A DNA stretch of 64,000 nucleotides from Rariglobus hedericola (GCF_007559335.1 NZ_VMBG01000002.1:1170501-1234500), one strand, 5' to 3'. Counted from the stretch's first letter, positions 45,594-56,189 are shown. Notes: a model not told the origin generated them from the sequence alone. Numbers and translations are program-made.

Positions 45594-45770
45594 GGGTGTG
45601 TTTGATAAATAAATCAGACCATCGCTAATGCTCTACGAGTGAAACGAGAAAAAGTGCTGGGCCGGCGTTGCCCTCGACGGCACGGGCCGCTGGCCCGCCT
45701 CCGTCTCTGTCGCCTTGTCCGAGCACCTTTTCTCGATCACGCTGGCCTGATTTATTTATCAAGCACACCC
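45594..45770. repeat. MITE-like element with 31-bp terminal inverted repeats
   Basis: Terminal arms 45594-45624 and 45740-45770 match as inverted repeats with three mismatches (shared core TTGATAAATAAATCAG, ends GGGTGTG/CACACCC). A second inverted pair lies inside (CGAGAAAAAGTGCT 45645-45658; AGCACCTTTTCTCG 45722-45735). The GC-rich centre has no convincing gene. Its right end overlaps the first base of the rlmN stop codon (45770-45772). No target-site duplication is clear. Confidence 0.65.
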
Positions 45771-46885
45771 TAGGCGCTGGCGAGCTCGCGGTCTTTCTCG
45801 GTTTTGAGGCGGAGTTGTCCGCAGGCGGCGTCGATGTCGTGGCCTTTTTCACGGCGCAAGGTGACGGAGATGCGGGCGTCGCGGAGGACGTCGGCGAACC
45901 GTTCCAGACGCGTGTTTGAGGGGCGTTTCCAAGGGAGCCCTTCCACGGTGTTATACGGGATGAGATTCACGTGGGCGTGCAGGTCGCGGGCGATGTCGCG
46001 GAGCTTTTCGGCCTGCTCGATCATGTCGTTCACTTCCTCGATGAGGATGAACTCGAGCGTCACCATGCGGCCGTGCTTTTCGTTAAAGGCCTTGATCGCG
46101 GGGAGGAGTTTTTCCAGCGGGTAGGCCTTGTTGACGGGCATGATCTTCTCGCGGACCTCGTTGGTCGCGCCGTGAAGCGAGATGGCGAGGCGGATGCCGA
46201 GGGGCTCTTCGGCGAGCTTGAGGATTTTCGGAACGAGGCCTGACGTGGACAACGTGATGCGGCGGGCGCCGACGCCGAGTCCCCATTCGGCGTTCACGAT
46301 GGTGAGGGCACGGATGATGTTGTCGTAGTTGGCGAGCGGTTCGCCCATGCCCATGACCACGATGTTGTCGAAGGAGGCGAGCTCCATGCGGGCGCGGGGA
46401 GTGCGGGCATCCTCGCGGTAGCAAACGTGCAGGAGTTGGGCGACGATCTCGCCGGCGTTGAGGTCGCGCTTGAGTCCGGCGAGGCCGGAGGCGCAGAAGG
46501 CACACGCCATGGCGCAGCCAACCTGCGTGGAAATACAAATGGTCTTACGCGACTCGTCGAGGCCGACGCCTTCTTGGGGGACGCGAATAATAACCGTCTC
46601 GATGAGGGAGCGGTCGCCCATCTCGAGGAGGAGCTTGTCGGTGACGTCGGTGGACTGTTTGCCAAGAACGAGGGAGGCGGGCATGAGTTCGAACGTCTCG
46701 TCGAGCCACGTGCGGAGCGGCTTGGAGAGGTTGGTCATGTCATCCCAGGTGCGGGCGCGTTTTTTATAGACCCACTCGAGGATTTGTTTCGCGCGGAAAG
46801 CCGGCTCGCCCTTCTCGCGGAGGCGAGTGGTGAGGGTGTCGAGGGTCTCGCCGGTGAGCGGCGGCTTGGCGGGCGTGAACTTCAT
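45770..46885 (-). CDS. rlmN: 23S rRNA (adenine-2503-C2) methyltransferase RlmN
   Basis: Radical-SAM methyltransferase for A2503 of 23S rRNA and A37 of some tRNAs. The 371-residue protein has the cluster motif in VGCAMACAFCAS, followed by GLKRDLNAGEIVAQL. It also has VVMGMGEPLANYDNI and the family end GHDIDAACGQLRLK, whose Cys is the methylated residue. The N-terminal helical domain covers about 1-95. The stop codon borders the MITE-like element. It is divergent from the LptF/G gene across 49 bp. Confidence 0.97.
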   Translation of the reverse strand: MKFTPAKPPLTGETLDTLTTRLREKGEPAFRAKQILEWVYKKRARTWDDMTNLSKPLRTWLDETFELMPASLVLGKQSTDVTDKLLLEMGDRSLIETVIIRVPQEGVGLDESRKTICISTQVGCAMACAFCASGLAGLKRDLNAGEIVAQLLHVCYREDARTPRARMELASFDNIVVMGMGEPLANYDNIIRALTIVNAEWGLGVGARRITLSTSGLVPKILKLAEEPLGIRLAISLHGATNEVREKIMPVNKAYPLEKLLPAIKAFNEKHGRMVTLEFILIEEVNDMIEQAEKLRDIARDLHAHVNLIPYNTVEGLPWKRPSNTRLERFADVLRDARISVTLRREKGHDIDAACGQLRLKTEKDRELASA

Positions 46886-46934
46886 GCTTGGAATACGAGT
46901 CGATAGACAGAATTAACAGAATTACAGATTAAAC

Positions 46935-48056
46935 ATGAACCTTCTCCAGCGCCACATCTTTGCGAGTGTGCTTTTCACCTGTGCGGTGGCTGCGGGCGTG
47001 TTCGCCTTCGTGTTAATCGTGGGCAACGCCTTCAGGGATCTGCTCGGATATCTTCTGGCGGGGCAGCTGACGATTGAGACGTTTTTAAAACTGAGCGTGC
47101 TGCTTATCCCTTATGTTGGCGTGCATGCACTGCCGGTGGGCATGTTGACGGGCGTGTTGCTGGTGCTGGGGCGGATGTCGGCCCAGCACGAAGTCACGGC
47201 GATGCGGGCGGCGGGGCTGGGCTTGGGATATTTATCGCGGCCGATCCTCTTGATCGCGTCGGCGGGTGTGGTGCTTTCACTGGGGCTGAACTTTTATTTC
47301 ATGCCGCAGGCACGGACGCTTTACCGCAATGCGGTGAACGATGCGGTGCGGCAGAATCCGTTGCGCATGATCGTTGAGAAAACCTTCATCCGTGATTTTC
47401 CCGGCTTTGTGATTTACGCCGGCGGCAAGCAGGGTGGCGTGCTTGAGGACGTGTGGCTGTGGCGGTTGGACAAAGAAAAACGTGTGACTGAGTTCCTGCG
47501 CGCGAAGACCGGCCGGATCGATTATGACGATGAGTCGAACACGATGAAAGTCGTGTTGGTCGATACGTTTTCAGACCGCCGCAATCCCAAGAGTCCTGAA
47601 GTCTTCGCCAATACGGATACGCAGGTTTCGATGGGCGAGGCGTCGGTCGATATCCCGATGGAAAACCTGTTCGGCCAGCGGGTGGTTTCGCGCAAACCGA
47701 GTCTGATGACGCTCGATCAGTTGCTGGCTATGAAGAAGGAGCTGGCCGTGGCCAAAGCGCCGTTGTCGGAGCGCATGCGCGTCGATGTGGCCCTGAACGA
47801 AAAGGCGGCGGGCTCGCTGATGATCTTCGCCTTTACGCTGCTGGCGATTCCGCTGGGCATCAAAGTCTCCCGCAAGGAAACGATGGCCAATCTCGGCGTC
47901 GCGCTGTTGCTGGCGCTGGGCTATTATTTTCTGACGTTCATGGTGGGATGGCTGGATCGCTCGCCGGCGCTGCGACCCGACCTGTGGGTGTGGCTGCCGC
48001 CGGTGCTGTTTATCAGTCTGGGCGTGTGGATGTTTCGCCGGGTGGAGCGGATATGA
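46935..48056 (+). CDS. LptF/LptG-family LPS export permease
   Basis: Inner-membrane permease of the Lpt machine that moves LPS to the outer membrane. The 373-residue protein has the YjgP/YjgQ layout: membrane segments near 10-120 (HIFASVLFTCAVAAGVFAFV; VLLIPYVGVHALPVGMLTG), a periplasmic domain (about 130-270), and C-terminal segments (about 285-370; NEKAAGSLMIFAFTLLAIPLG). The conserved RMSAQHEVTAMRAAG is the cytoplasmic coupling region. Only one such gene is in the window, so its partner lies elsewhere. Confidence 0.93.
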   Translation: MNLLQRHIFASVLFTCAVAAGVFAFVLIVGNAFRDLLGYLLAGQLTIETFLKLSVLLIPYVGVHALPVGMLTGVLLVLGRMSAQHEVTAMRAAGLGLGYLSRPILLIASAGVVLSLGLNFYFMPQARTLYRNAVNDAVRQNPLRMIVEKTFIRDFPGFVIYAGGKQGGVLEDVWLWRLDKEKRVTEFLRAKTGRIDYDDESNTMKVVLVDTFSDRRNPKSPEVFANTDTQVSMGEASVDIPMENLFGQRVVSRKPSLMTLDQLLAMKKELAVAKAPLSERMRVDVALNEKAAGSLMIFAFTLLAIPLGIKVSRKETMANLGVALLLALGYYFLTFMVGWLDRSPALRPDLWVWLPPVLFISLGVWMFRRVERI

Positions 48057-48061
48057 GCGCA

Positions 48062-48094
48062 AAAAAGGCGGACCCGGCAGGTCCGCCTTTTTTT
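48062..48094. terminator. Bidirectional terminator between lptF/G-type gene and leuA
   Basis: AAAAAGGCGGACC / GGTCCGCCTTTTT with 5-nt loop CGGCA and extended A/T runs, between convergent genes. Confidence 0.92.
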
Positions 48095-48116
48095 GGGAAG
48101 CACGCGGGGCGTGCGG

Positions 48117-49784
48117 TTACTTTTTGTCGAGGGCGCGGTTCAGTGCGCTGACGACGGCCTTGATCGAGGCGAGCTCGATGTTGGTGTCGATGCCCGCGCC
48201 GAAGAACGTGGTGCCGCGCTCGGTTTTGATCTGGATGTAGCTGACCGCGCGCGCCTCGGCACCGCTGCCGAGCGAGTGCTCGGAGTAGCTGACGAGTTCG
48301 AACTTGGGCAGGCCGGCGGCGCGCAAGGATTGCACGAAGGCATCGATCGGGCCGTTGCCGGTGCCGGTGACGATTTTCTCAACGCCATAGGCGAGTAAGT
48401 CGGCCTGGCAGGTGACCGTGCTGGTGCGCTCCATGGTGCGGAATTCGCGCAACGCGACCGGCGACACGCGGTCGATGTATTCGCGAACGAATACGTCGTG
48501 GATGTCCTGCGGCGTGAGCTCGGCGCCCTTGGAGTCAGCGAGGTCGTTGACGACTTTGCCGATCTCCTTGTGCATGAGCTTGGGCAACTGATAGCCGAAC
48601 TCGTTTTCGAGGATGTAGGCGACGCCGCCTTTGCCCGATTGCGAGTTGATGCGGATGATCGCCTTGTAGCTGCGGCCGATGTCAGCCGGATCGATGGGGA
48701 TGTAGATGACATCCCACGGACGGTCCGGGCTCTGGTGGGGCCACGACTTCTTGATGGCGTCCTGATGCGAGCCACTGAAGGCGGTGAAAACCAGTTCGCC
48801 GGCGTAAGGATGGCGCGGATGGATTTCCATGCGCGTGCAACGCTCGTAGACATCGCGGATGTGGTTGATGTCGCTGAAGTCGAGCTTCGGGTCGATGCCG
48901 TGCGTGTAGAGATTCAACGCGACGACGACCAGGTCGAGGTTGCCGGTGCGCTCACCGTTGCCGAAGAGTGTGCCCTCGACGCGGTCGGCGCCGGCCAGCA
49001 ATGCGAGCTCGGTGGCAGCGACGCCGGTGCCACGGTCGTTGTGAGTGTGCAACGACACGATGGTCGCTTCACGGCGCGTGAGGTGCGTGCACATCCACTC
49101 GATCTGGTCGGCGTGGACGTTGGGCGTCGCATACTCGACGGTCGCGGGCAGGTTGAGGATGATCTTGTTGGCCTTAGTGGGCTGCCAGGCGTCCGAGACG
49201 GCCTCGCAGATTTCCAAGGCGAATTCCAACTCGGTGCTCGTGAAACTCTCGGGCGAATACTCGAGGCGCAGGTTCGTGCCGGCGTCAATCAACGCCTGTC
49301 CGTGCTTTTTCAGCAACGACACGCCCTTGACGGCGATGGCCACGATGTCGGCCTTGGACGCGCCGAACACGTAATCGCGCTGCTTGGGCGACGTGGAGTT
49401 GTAGAGGTGAAAAATGACGTTCTTCGCGCCCTTCAATGCCTCGAGGGAACGCGTGATGAGCTCCTCGCGGCACTGGCAGAGGATCTGGATGGAGACATCG
49501 GCGGGTATGCGGTTTTCCTCGATGAGGCGGCGGCAGAAATCGAATTCGATCTGGGACGCAGAAGGGAAGCCGACTTCGATTTCCTTGAAGCCGATTTTCA
49601 CCAGCATATCGAAGAACTCGATTTTCTCTTCGACGTTCATGGGCTGGGCGAGGGCTTGATTGCCATCGCGCAGGTCAACGCTGCACCACGTCGGGGCGCG
49701 TTCGATGACGCGGCCGGGCCACTGGCGGTCGGGCAGGTTTACGGGAGGAAACGGACGGTATTTCGTGACGGGAGCGGATTGCAT
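48117..49784 (-). CDS. leuA: 2-isopropylmalate synthase
   Basis: First committed step of leucine synthesis (2-ketoisovalerate plus acetyl-CoA). ATG 49784 gives MQSAPVTKYRPFPPVNLPDRQWP, matching the long LeuA form; a start eight residues upstream is less likely. The 555-residue protein has SVDLRDGNQALAQPM, FPSASQIEFDFCRRLIEE, SLHTHNDRGTGVAATEL with metal-binding His residues, and a C-terminal leucine-sensing domain (about 430-555). The upstream minus-strand region holds a small reading frame and a hairpin that may regulate it. Confidence 0.96.
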   Translation of the reverse strand: MQSAPVTKYRPFPPVNLPDRQWPGRVIERAPTWCSVDLRDGNQALAQPMNVEEKIEFFDMLVKIGFKEIEVGFPSASQIEFDFCRRLIEENRIPADVSIQILCQCREELITRSLEALKGAKNVIFHLYNSTSPKQRDYVFGASKADIVAIAVKGVSLLKKHGQALIDAGTNLRLEYSPESFTSTELEFALEICEAVSDAWQPTKANKIILNLPATVEYATPNVHADQIEWMCTHLTRREATIVSLHTHNDRGTGVAATELALLAGADRVEGTLFGNGERTGNLDLVVVALNLYTHGIDPKLDFSDINHIRDVYERCTRMEIHPRHPYAGELVFTAFSGSHQDAIKKSWPHQSPDRPWDVIYIPIDPADIGRSYKAIIRINSQSGKGGVAYILENEFGYQLPKLMHKEIGKVVNDLADSKGAELTPQDIHDVFVREYIDRVSPVALREFRTMERTSTVTCQADLLAYGVEKIVTGTGNGPIDAFVQSLRAAGLPKFELVSYSEHSLGSGAEARAVSYIQIKTERGTTFFGAGIDTNIELASIKAVVSALNRALDKK

Positions 49785-49867
49785 AAGCGAAACAATGAAA
49801 CGGAACAATTTAAGCGGTTGAACCTGCGACCGGAAGGACCGGTGGCGGGCGCGGACTTGAACAACGG

Positions 49868-49909
49868 ACGCACAATCAGCCGAACACGCGGCCCTCTGGG
49901 ATCGTGCGT
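49868..49909 (-). promoter_or_regulatory. Hairpin after the leuA leader frame
   Basis: Minus-strand arms ACGCACGATC and GATTGTGCGT (one G-U-compatible difference), with an inner GCCG/CGGC pairing. It starts at the base after the putative leader-peptide stop codon. No T-run follows, so it is not a simple terminator. Confidence 0.4.
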
Positions 49910-49945
49910 CTAGCTAAGTCGAAGCGCCTGAATGATGTTTCGCAT
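49910..49945 (-). CDS. Possible leader peptide of leuA
   Basis: ATG-initiated 11-codon frame, MRNIIQALRLS, ending 125 bp upstream of the leuA start codon. Two Leu, two Ile and one Ala among 11 residues could sense branched-chain amino-acid supply, as in classical leu/ilv attenuators, but the Leu count is modest. The Shine-Dalgarno signal is weak. Known only from position and the abutting hairpin. Confidence 0.35.
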   Translation of the reverse strand: MRNIIQALRLS

Positions 49946-50070
49946 CAAGAGGTCCAATTAGCCTTCGCTGGCCGTCGAAGTCAAGGAACGCGTTGAGAGC
50001 GGTTTCCGCTGTAACCCAAGGGCGTGAGCTGCGTCTTGCCTATCGTGTATGCCGTATCATTTATCTCCCC

Positions 50071-50664
50071 ATGCCCCCCGACGAAGAGACCTTTGACCTT
50101 GCCGGTTGTCTCTCGAGGGTGCGTGCGTCCGACCAGCGGGCGGCTCGGGATCTGGTTGAACATCTGCACCCGATGGTTATTCGCATCGTCCGCGCCCGCC
50201 TCCCGCGCCGCGTCGCCGAGGAAGATCTCACCCAGGAGATTTTTTTAAAAATGTTCACGCGCATCGCACAGTATCAGGGCAACGTGCCTTTCCCTCATTG
50301 GGTCTCGCGCATCGCGGTGACGACCTGCATCGACCACCTGCGCGCCCAAAAACGCCGCCCCGAGTTTCGTTGGGCCGACCTTTCTGAAAACGAGGCCGAC
50401 GTCCTGGATGCCGTGCTCACGAGCGAGAATGACGTCGCCGCCGGTGATGCAATGGCCGCCCACGAACTGGTTCATAAGTTGCTGGGTCAGCTCAAGCCCG
50501 ACGACCGCCTCGTCCTCCAGCTGCTCGACCTCGAGCAAAAAACCCTGGCCGAAGTGGGCGTGCTCACCGGCTGGAACATCACTCTCATCAAAGTCCGCGC
50601 TTTTCGAGCGCGGCGGAAATTGCAAAAGCTGTTTGTGGAATTAAAGAAAAAGGAACGCGCATGA
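50071..50664 (+). CDS. ECF-family RNA polymerase sigma factor
   Basis: 197-residue sigma-70 family factor of extracytoplasmic-function type. ATG 50071 gives MPPDEETFDLAGCLSRV; a start 26 residues earlier is unlikely. Region 2 (about 30-95: EEDLTQEIFLKMFTRIAQYQ, FPHWVSRIAVTTCIDHLRAQ) and region 4 (about 130-190: LKPDDRLVLQLLDLEQKTLA, EVGVLTGWNITLIKVRAFRAR) are present; regions 1 and 3 are not. The next gene overlaps it by 4 bp and encodes a probable membrane anti-sigma factor. Confidence 0.93.
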   Translation: MPPDEETFDLAGCLSRVRASDQRAARDLVEHLHPMVIRIVRARLPRRVAEEDLTQEIFLKMFTRIAQYQGNVPFPHWVSRIAVTTCIDHLRAQKRRPEFRWADLSENEADVLDAVLTSENDVAAGDAMAAHELVHKLLGQLKPDDRLVLQLLDLEQKTLAEVGVLTGWNITLIKVRAFRARRKLQKLFVELKKKERA

Positions 50665-50966
50665 AAACTTCACCCACCTCTTGGAACCGTCTTGTGACGG
50701 CCGCCCGCCTGGCTCCGGCCGATCAGCGGGACGAGACTGCGCCGCATGGCTTTGCCACCCGCGTCAGCGCGCTGGCGATGTCCGCCGGAGAACCGACCTT
50801 CGCGACGCTCTTCGCCCGCTTCTCGCTGCGTTCGCTCGGCGTGTGCGGCCTGCTCATGGTGCTCGGCGTGACGCTTAATCTCAGCTCGGTGGTCAATGCC
50901 TTCGAGAGCGATTCCTCGGTGACCCTTAATGATCCCGTGGCCGAATGGCTTAACGCCTCTTCTTAA
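50661..50966 (+). CDS. Small single-pass membrane protein, probable anti-sigma factor
   Basis: 101 residues: a cytoplasmic-looking N-terminus (SWNRLVTAARLAPADQRDE, residues 1-45, with PHGFATRVSAL), one hydrophobic segment (SLGVCGLLMVLGVTLNLSSV, about 56-76), and a short periplasmic tail. It overlaps the sigma-factor gene (ATGA) and precedes a periplasmic sensor-like gene. Size, topology and position match CnrY-type anti-sigma factors; sequence similarity is not evident by eye. Confidence 0.55.
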   Translation: MKTSPTSWNRLVTAARLAPADQRDETAPHGFATRVSALAMSAGEPTFATLFARFSLRSLGVCGLLMVLGVTLNLSSVVNAFESDSSVTLNDPVAEWLNASS

Positions 50967-50968
50967 AC

Positions 50969-51448
50969 GTGGCCTCCACCGCTAAAATTATTCTCGCCGT
51001 TGGCGGCATCTTTATCGCCGGCGCAGTCACCGGAGGTTTCGTGAGCCTTCGTGTGGCGGACCATCTGGCCCGTCAAAAACGGCTCGTCGAACGCATCGGC
51101 CCGTCCGAGATCGGTGCGCGTCTGGCCGAGCAACTTCAGTTGACGCCCGAGCAAAAGGACAAAATCCGCCCGATCATCACCCGCACGTCCGAAGAGTTGC
51201 GCAAGGTCCGTCGTGATTCGTTCAGCCAGACGGCGGAGCTCGTGTCCAAAATGGATGCGGATTTGGCGAAATTGCTGACCGTTGAACAACAAGCTTTGTT
51301 GAAGGAAATCCGCCAGCGTGAGGAAGAGCGCCGCAAGCAGTGGATGAACGAACGCACCAAGCGTAATAACGAGCGCAACGAACCGCGCCCGCCCGGCGGT
51401 CCGGCGGAAGACGGTGCGCGTCCCTCCGGACCACCGCCGGCGCCCTGA
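50969..51448 (+). CDS. LTxxQ-type periplasmic sensor-like protein (CnrX/Spy-like)
   Basis: 159 residues starting at GTG, two bases after the previous stop. An N-terminal membrane anchor (AKIILAVGGIFIAGAVTGGF) is followed by a helical periplasmic domain (about 30-120) with LAEQLQLTPEQKDKIRPII and the repeat-like KLLTVEQQALLKEI, as in CpxP/Spy/CnrX proteins. The tail is basic, then Pro/Gly-rich. It likely senses metal or misfolding stress and releases the sigma factor through the small membrane protein. Metal ligands could not be assigned. Confidence 0.7.
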   Translation: MASTAKIILAVGGIFIAGAVTGGFVSLRVADHLARQKRLVERIGPSEIGARLAEQLQLTPEQKDKIRPIITRTSEELRKVRRDSFSQTAELVSKMDADLAKLLTVEQQALLKEIRQREEERRKQWMNERTKRNNERNEPRPPGGPAEDGARPSGPPPAP

Positions 51449-51509
51449 TTTTTGGCGGCAGGTTTTCTACGAGCTTGCCGAGTGAGCCCGTCTGGCTGAC
51501 TGGTGGTTT

Positions 51510-51968
51510 ATGCCTGAACCCACCGGCCACATGCTGCATTTCGCTTACGGCGAGGATCTCCCGCATGCCGAGTTCGAGCGCGTGTGCCCGGGCGCACAAT
51601 GGTTCGGCCCCGCAGGACTTGAGGGCTATCAATTGGTGTTTAACGCCGCCGGACGGGCCAACGTGAAAGCGGTCGAGGGCGCGACGGTCTGGGGCGCGTT
51701 GTGGATGGTGCCTGCTTCGTCGCTGCCGATGTTGGACGCTGCGATGGCCGAAGGTTACGAACGCTGCACGCGCCGGATCGTTTCTCCGGCGGGCCCGCGC
51801 ATAGAGGCAATGTTATATCTTTCGACGGCTTCGACGGAAGCGGCACCTGCCGCGGGATTGCTGGACGTGCTGCTGGGCGCCGCGAAAGAAAACCGCCTGC
51901 CCGCAGCTTACGTGAACGAGCTGAAGGCGTTGGGCATGACGGTTAAATCACGCAAAGATTCTCGTTGA
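51510..51968 (+). CDS. Gamma-glutamylcyclotransferase-like (GGCT/AIG2 fold) protein
   Basis: 152 residues. LHFAYGEDLPHAEFERVCPG resembles the YGSNL-type substrate loop of this fold, with FNAAGRANVKAVEGATVWGALWMV as the core strands. The catalytic Glu expected later could be in DAAMAEGYERCTRR, but this was not verified. Such enzymes cleave gamma-glutamyl amines or peptides. It lies 61 bp after the sensor-like gene and just before the SRP RNA. Confidence 0.75.
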   Translation: MPEPTGHMLHFAYGEDLPHAEFERVCPGAQWFGPAGLEGYQLVFNAAGRANVKAVEGATVWGALWMVPASSLPMLDAAMAEGYERCTRRIVSPAGPRIEAMLYLSTASTEAAPAAGLLDVLLGAAKENRLPAAYVNELKALGMTVKSRKDSR

Positions 51969-51999
51969 ACCGCGCGATGACCGCCGCACTGTTCGCGTC

Positions 52000-52095
<96 letters not shown>

Positions 52096-52162
52096 ACTTT
52101 TTTTTCAAGCCGACGGCGGCGGGTAAACCCGCTATGGCCGCCGGTCTGGGCAAGACGCCTGC

Positions 52163-53299
52163 TTACTTGAAGCGCACGCAGACCGGCGCGCCGATTTTCA
52201 CGGTCTGGCCGGTGGGCGTGAGGCGGCCCGTCTGGGCATCAATGGAGAAAAGCACCAGCGAGTCGCCGTCCTGATTGGCGGCGATCAACCAGCGACCGGT
52301 TGGATCGAGGCTGAAATTGCGCGGGTTGCGACCTTGGGTGGAGACGTGTTCGACGGTCGAAAGCGTGCCGGTCGCCGCATCCACGGAGAACACGGTGATG
52401 CTGTCGTGTCCGCGGTTGGAGCCGTAAACGAAACGACCATCGGGGCGAACCAAGACCTCGGCGGTGGTGCTGTGACCGGTGAAGTCGGCGGGGAGGGTGG
52501 GGATGGTTTGCAGGGCCTTGAGTTCGCCGGTGTCCGCGTCGAGCGAGAAGGTCGTGAGGGTGTTCGCCAGCTCGTTGATCACGTAGGCGTGGCGACCGTC
52601 GGGCGACTGGGCGAGGTGACGCGGACCGCTGCCGGCCTCCAGTGAAACCGACGCTGGCTCCGCCGCCGTGAGCGTGCCGGTGGTCGAGTCGACGCGGTAG
52701 GTGTAGATTTTGTCGGTGCCGAGGTCGGCGGCGAAGGCGAATTTCCCATCGGCCGACGGATTAATCGAATGGGCATAGGGCGCTTTTTGGCGCGTGGGGT
52801 GGACGCTTTTGCCCTCGTGCTGGTCGACCGAGGCGGGCGTGGGTTCCTCCAAGCCGCCATCGGTGCGCACGCGGAGCAATGCGACCACGCCGCTGCTGTA
52901 GTTGGCAACCATCACGGCTTTGCCGTCGGGCGTGACGGATACATGGCACGGTCCCTTGCCGGCGGTGGCGGCGGTGTTGATCAAGGTGAGCAAACCATCG
53001 GCCGCGTTGATCGTATAGGCGCTGACTGAGCCGCTGGGTTTGCCGGCGTAGCTCGCACCGGCGCCTTCGGAGACGGCGTAAAGAAAGCGGCGGTCAGGCG
53101 AAAGGGCGACGAACGACGGGTTGGACGCCTCGGCGGCCAGCACGGGTTCACCCAGCTTACCGGTCTCCGTATCGAAACGGGCAACGTAGATCCCCTTGCT
53201 GGACGTCTTGGTGTAAGTGCCGATGTAAACGAGAAGTTCGCGAGCGGAGACGAGTGCGGTGGTCATGACAAAAAGGGTGAGGACGATGAGGGGACGCAT
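52163..53299 (-). CDS. Exported lactonase-family (YbhE-like) beta-propeller protein
   Basis: 378-residue member of the 6-phosphogluconolactonase/Lactonase_7 family, here with a signal peptide (MRPLIVLTLFVMTTALVSA). The propeller repeats contain SPDRRFLYAVSEG, TPDGKAVMVANYSSG, SPDGRHAYVINEL and RPDGRFVYGSNRG, about one per blade. The signal peptide suggests periplasmic action on a sugar lactone; true 6-phosphogluconolactonase activity is therefore doubtful. It is divergent from the ABC-F gene. Confidence 0.88.
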   Translation of the reverse strand: MRPLIVLTLFVMTTALVSARELLVYIGTYTKTSSKGIYVARFDTETGKLGEPVLAAEASNPSFVALSPDRRFLYAVSEGAGASYAGKPSGSVSAYTINAADGLLTLINTAATAGKGPCHVSVTPDGKAVMVANYSSGVVALLRVRTDGGLEEPTPASVDQHEGKSVHPTRQKAPYAHSINPSADGKFAFAADLGTDKIYTYRVDSTTGTLTAAEPASVSLEAGSGPRHLAQSPDGRHAYVINELANTLTTFSLDADTGELKALQTIPTLPADFTGHSTTAEVLVRPDGRFVYGSNRGHDSITVFSVDAATGTLSTVEHVSTQGRNPRNFSLDPTGRWLIAANQDGDSLVLFSIDAQTGRLTPTGQTVKIGAPVCVRFK

Positions 53300-53377
53300 G
53301 GGGCGGGGTGGGGGATGTTTTTACTGAATGATACGGGGATTGCATGCAAGCCGCGGGCTTTGCAAGTTGGGCCGCTT

Positions 53378-55177
<1,800 letters not shown>

Positions 55178-55178
55178 G

Positions 55179-56150
55179 ATGAACCGAACGGACCGGCTCG
55201 TCGGGATGGTGATGCATTTGCAAGGCCGGCGCGTGGTGCGTGCCGAGGAGCTGGCGGAGCACTACGGCATCAGTGTTCGCACGGTGTATCGTGACATCGC
55301 GGCGCTCGGCGAAGCCGGGGTGCCGGTGGTGGGCGAGGCGGGGGTGGGGTATTCGTTGGTGAAGGGTTATCACCTCCCGCCGGTGATGCTGACGGTGGAG
55401 GAGGCCGGGGCGTTGTTTACCGGTGGTGAACTGGCAAAGAAGTTTACGGACGGTTCGCTCGATGCGGCCGTCGATGGCGCACTCAACAAGCTGCGCGCGG
55501 TGCTGCCTGGTGATCGCAAGGATCATCTGGAACACCTCGCCCGCGGCACGGTGATCGCGAGCATGCCGGGATCGCCGGTGGCGGGCGCGGGCGGCGGACC
55601 GCCGTGTCTGGCCGCGGTGCAGCAGGCGGTGGCGCGGCGGCGGGTGCTGGCACTTTCGTATCGGGCGCGGGAAAAACAGGAGGATACGATGCGCGAAGTG
55701 GAATCGCTCGGCGTCGTTTTTTACGGTGGCAACTGGTATCTGGTCGCGTGGTGCCGGTTGCGCAAAGACCTGCGTCATTTCCGCGTGGACCGTATTCAGA
55801 ATCTGGAGCTGCGGTCGGAGACGTTTGGGACGCGCGAGGATTTTTCGCTGAGCCGGCACATCGAGGACTACGCGCGGCAGGGCGAGACCTTTCCGGCCAA
55901 AATATGGCTGGCGCGCGAGGTGCAGGAGCGGGCGCGCGCCGAGAGTTATGCCACGCTGGTGGCGGGGGAGGAACGCGATGGCGGCGCTGAGTTTTCGATC
56001 CTGACGTGGTCTTACGACTGGTTGGCGCGTTGGTTGATGTCATTCGCGGACAAGGCCGAGGCGCTTGAGCCGGTGGTGTTGCGCGACACGGTGCGGGCTC
56101 ATGCCGAGGCGGTGGTGAAGCGGCATCGGAGTCCGCGCAAACGCTCCTGA
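55179..56150 (+). CDS. HTH/WYL-domain transcriptional regulator
   Basis: 323 residues: an N-terminal HTH (about 5-60; RLVGMVMHLQGRRVVRAEEL, YGISVRTVYRDIAALGEAGV), a linker, and a WYL domain (about 135-215; AVARRRVLALSYRAREKQ, GVVFYGGNWYLVAWC) with a WCX-like C-terminal part. This is the YafY-like group, whose members often sense nucleic-acid or small-molecule ligands. It begins one base after the ABC-F stop. The following reductase and nitroreductase genes are its likely, but unproven, targets. Confidence 0.92.
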   Translation: MNRTDRLVGMVMHLQGRRVVRAEELAEHYGISVRTVYRDIAALGEAGVPVVGEAGVGYSLVKGYHLPPVMLTVEEAGALFTGGELAKKFTDGSLDAAVDGALNKLRAVLPGDRKDHLEHLARGTVIASMPGSPVAGAGGGPPCLAAVQQAVARRRVLALSYRAREKQEDTMREVESLGVVFYGGNWYLVAWCRLRKDLRHFRVDRIQNLELRSETFGTREDFSLSRHIEDYARQGETFPAKIWLAREVQERARAESYATLVAGEERDGGAEFSILTWSYDWLARWLMSFADKAEALEPVVLRDTVRAHAEAVVKRHRSPRKRS

Positions 56151-56189
56151 CACAGGGTTGTCAGGGCGGTGTGGCAGACTCGGGGCACG

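Noticed and set aside
48498-49913. 471-residue plus-strand frame antisense to leuA
   Set aside because: Artefact of codon bias opposite a certain leuA gene.
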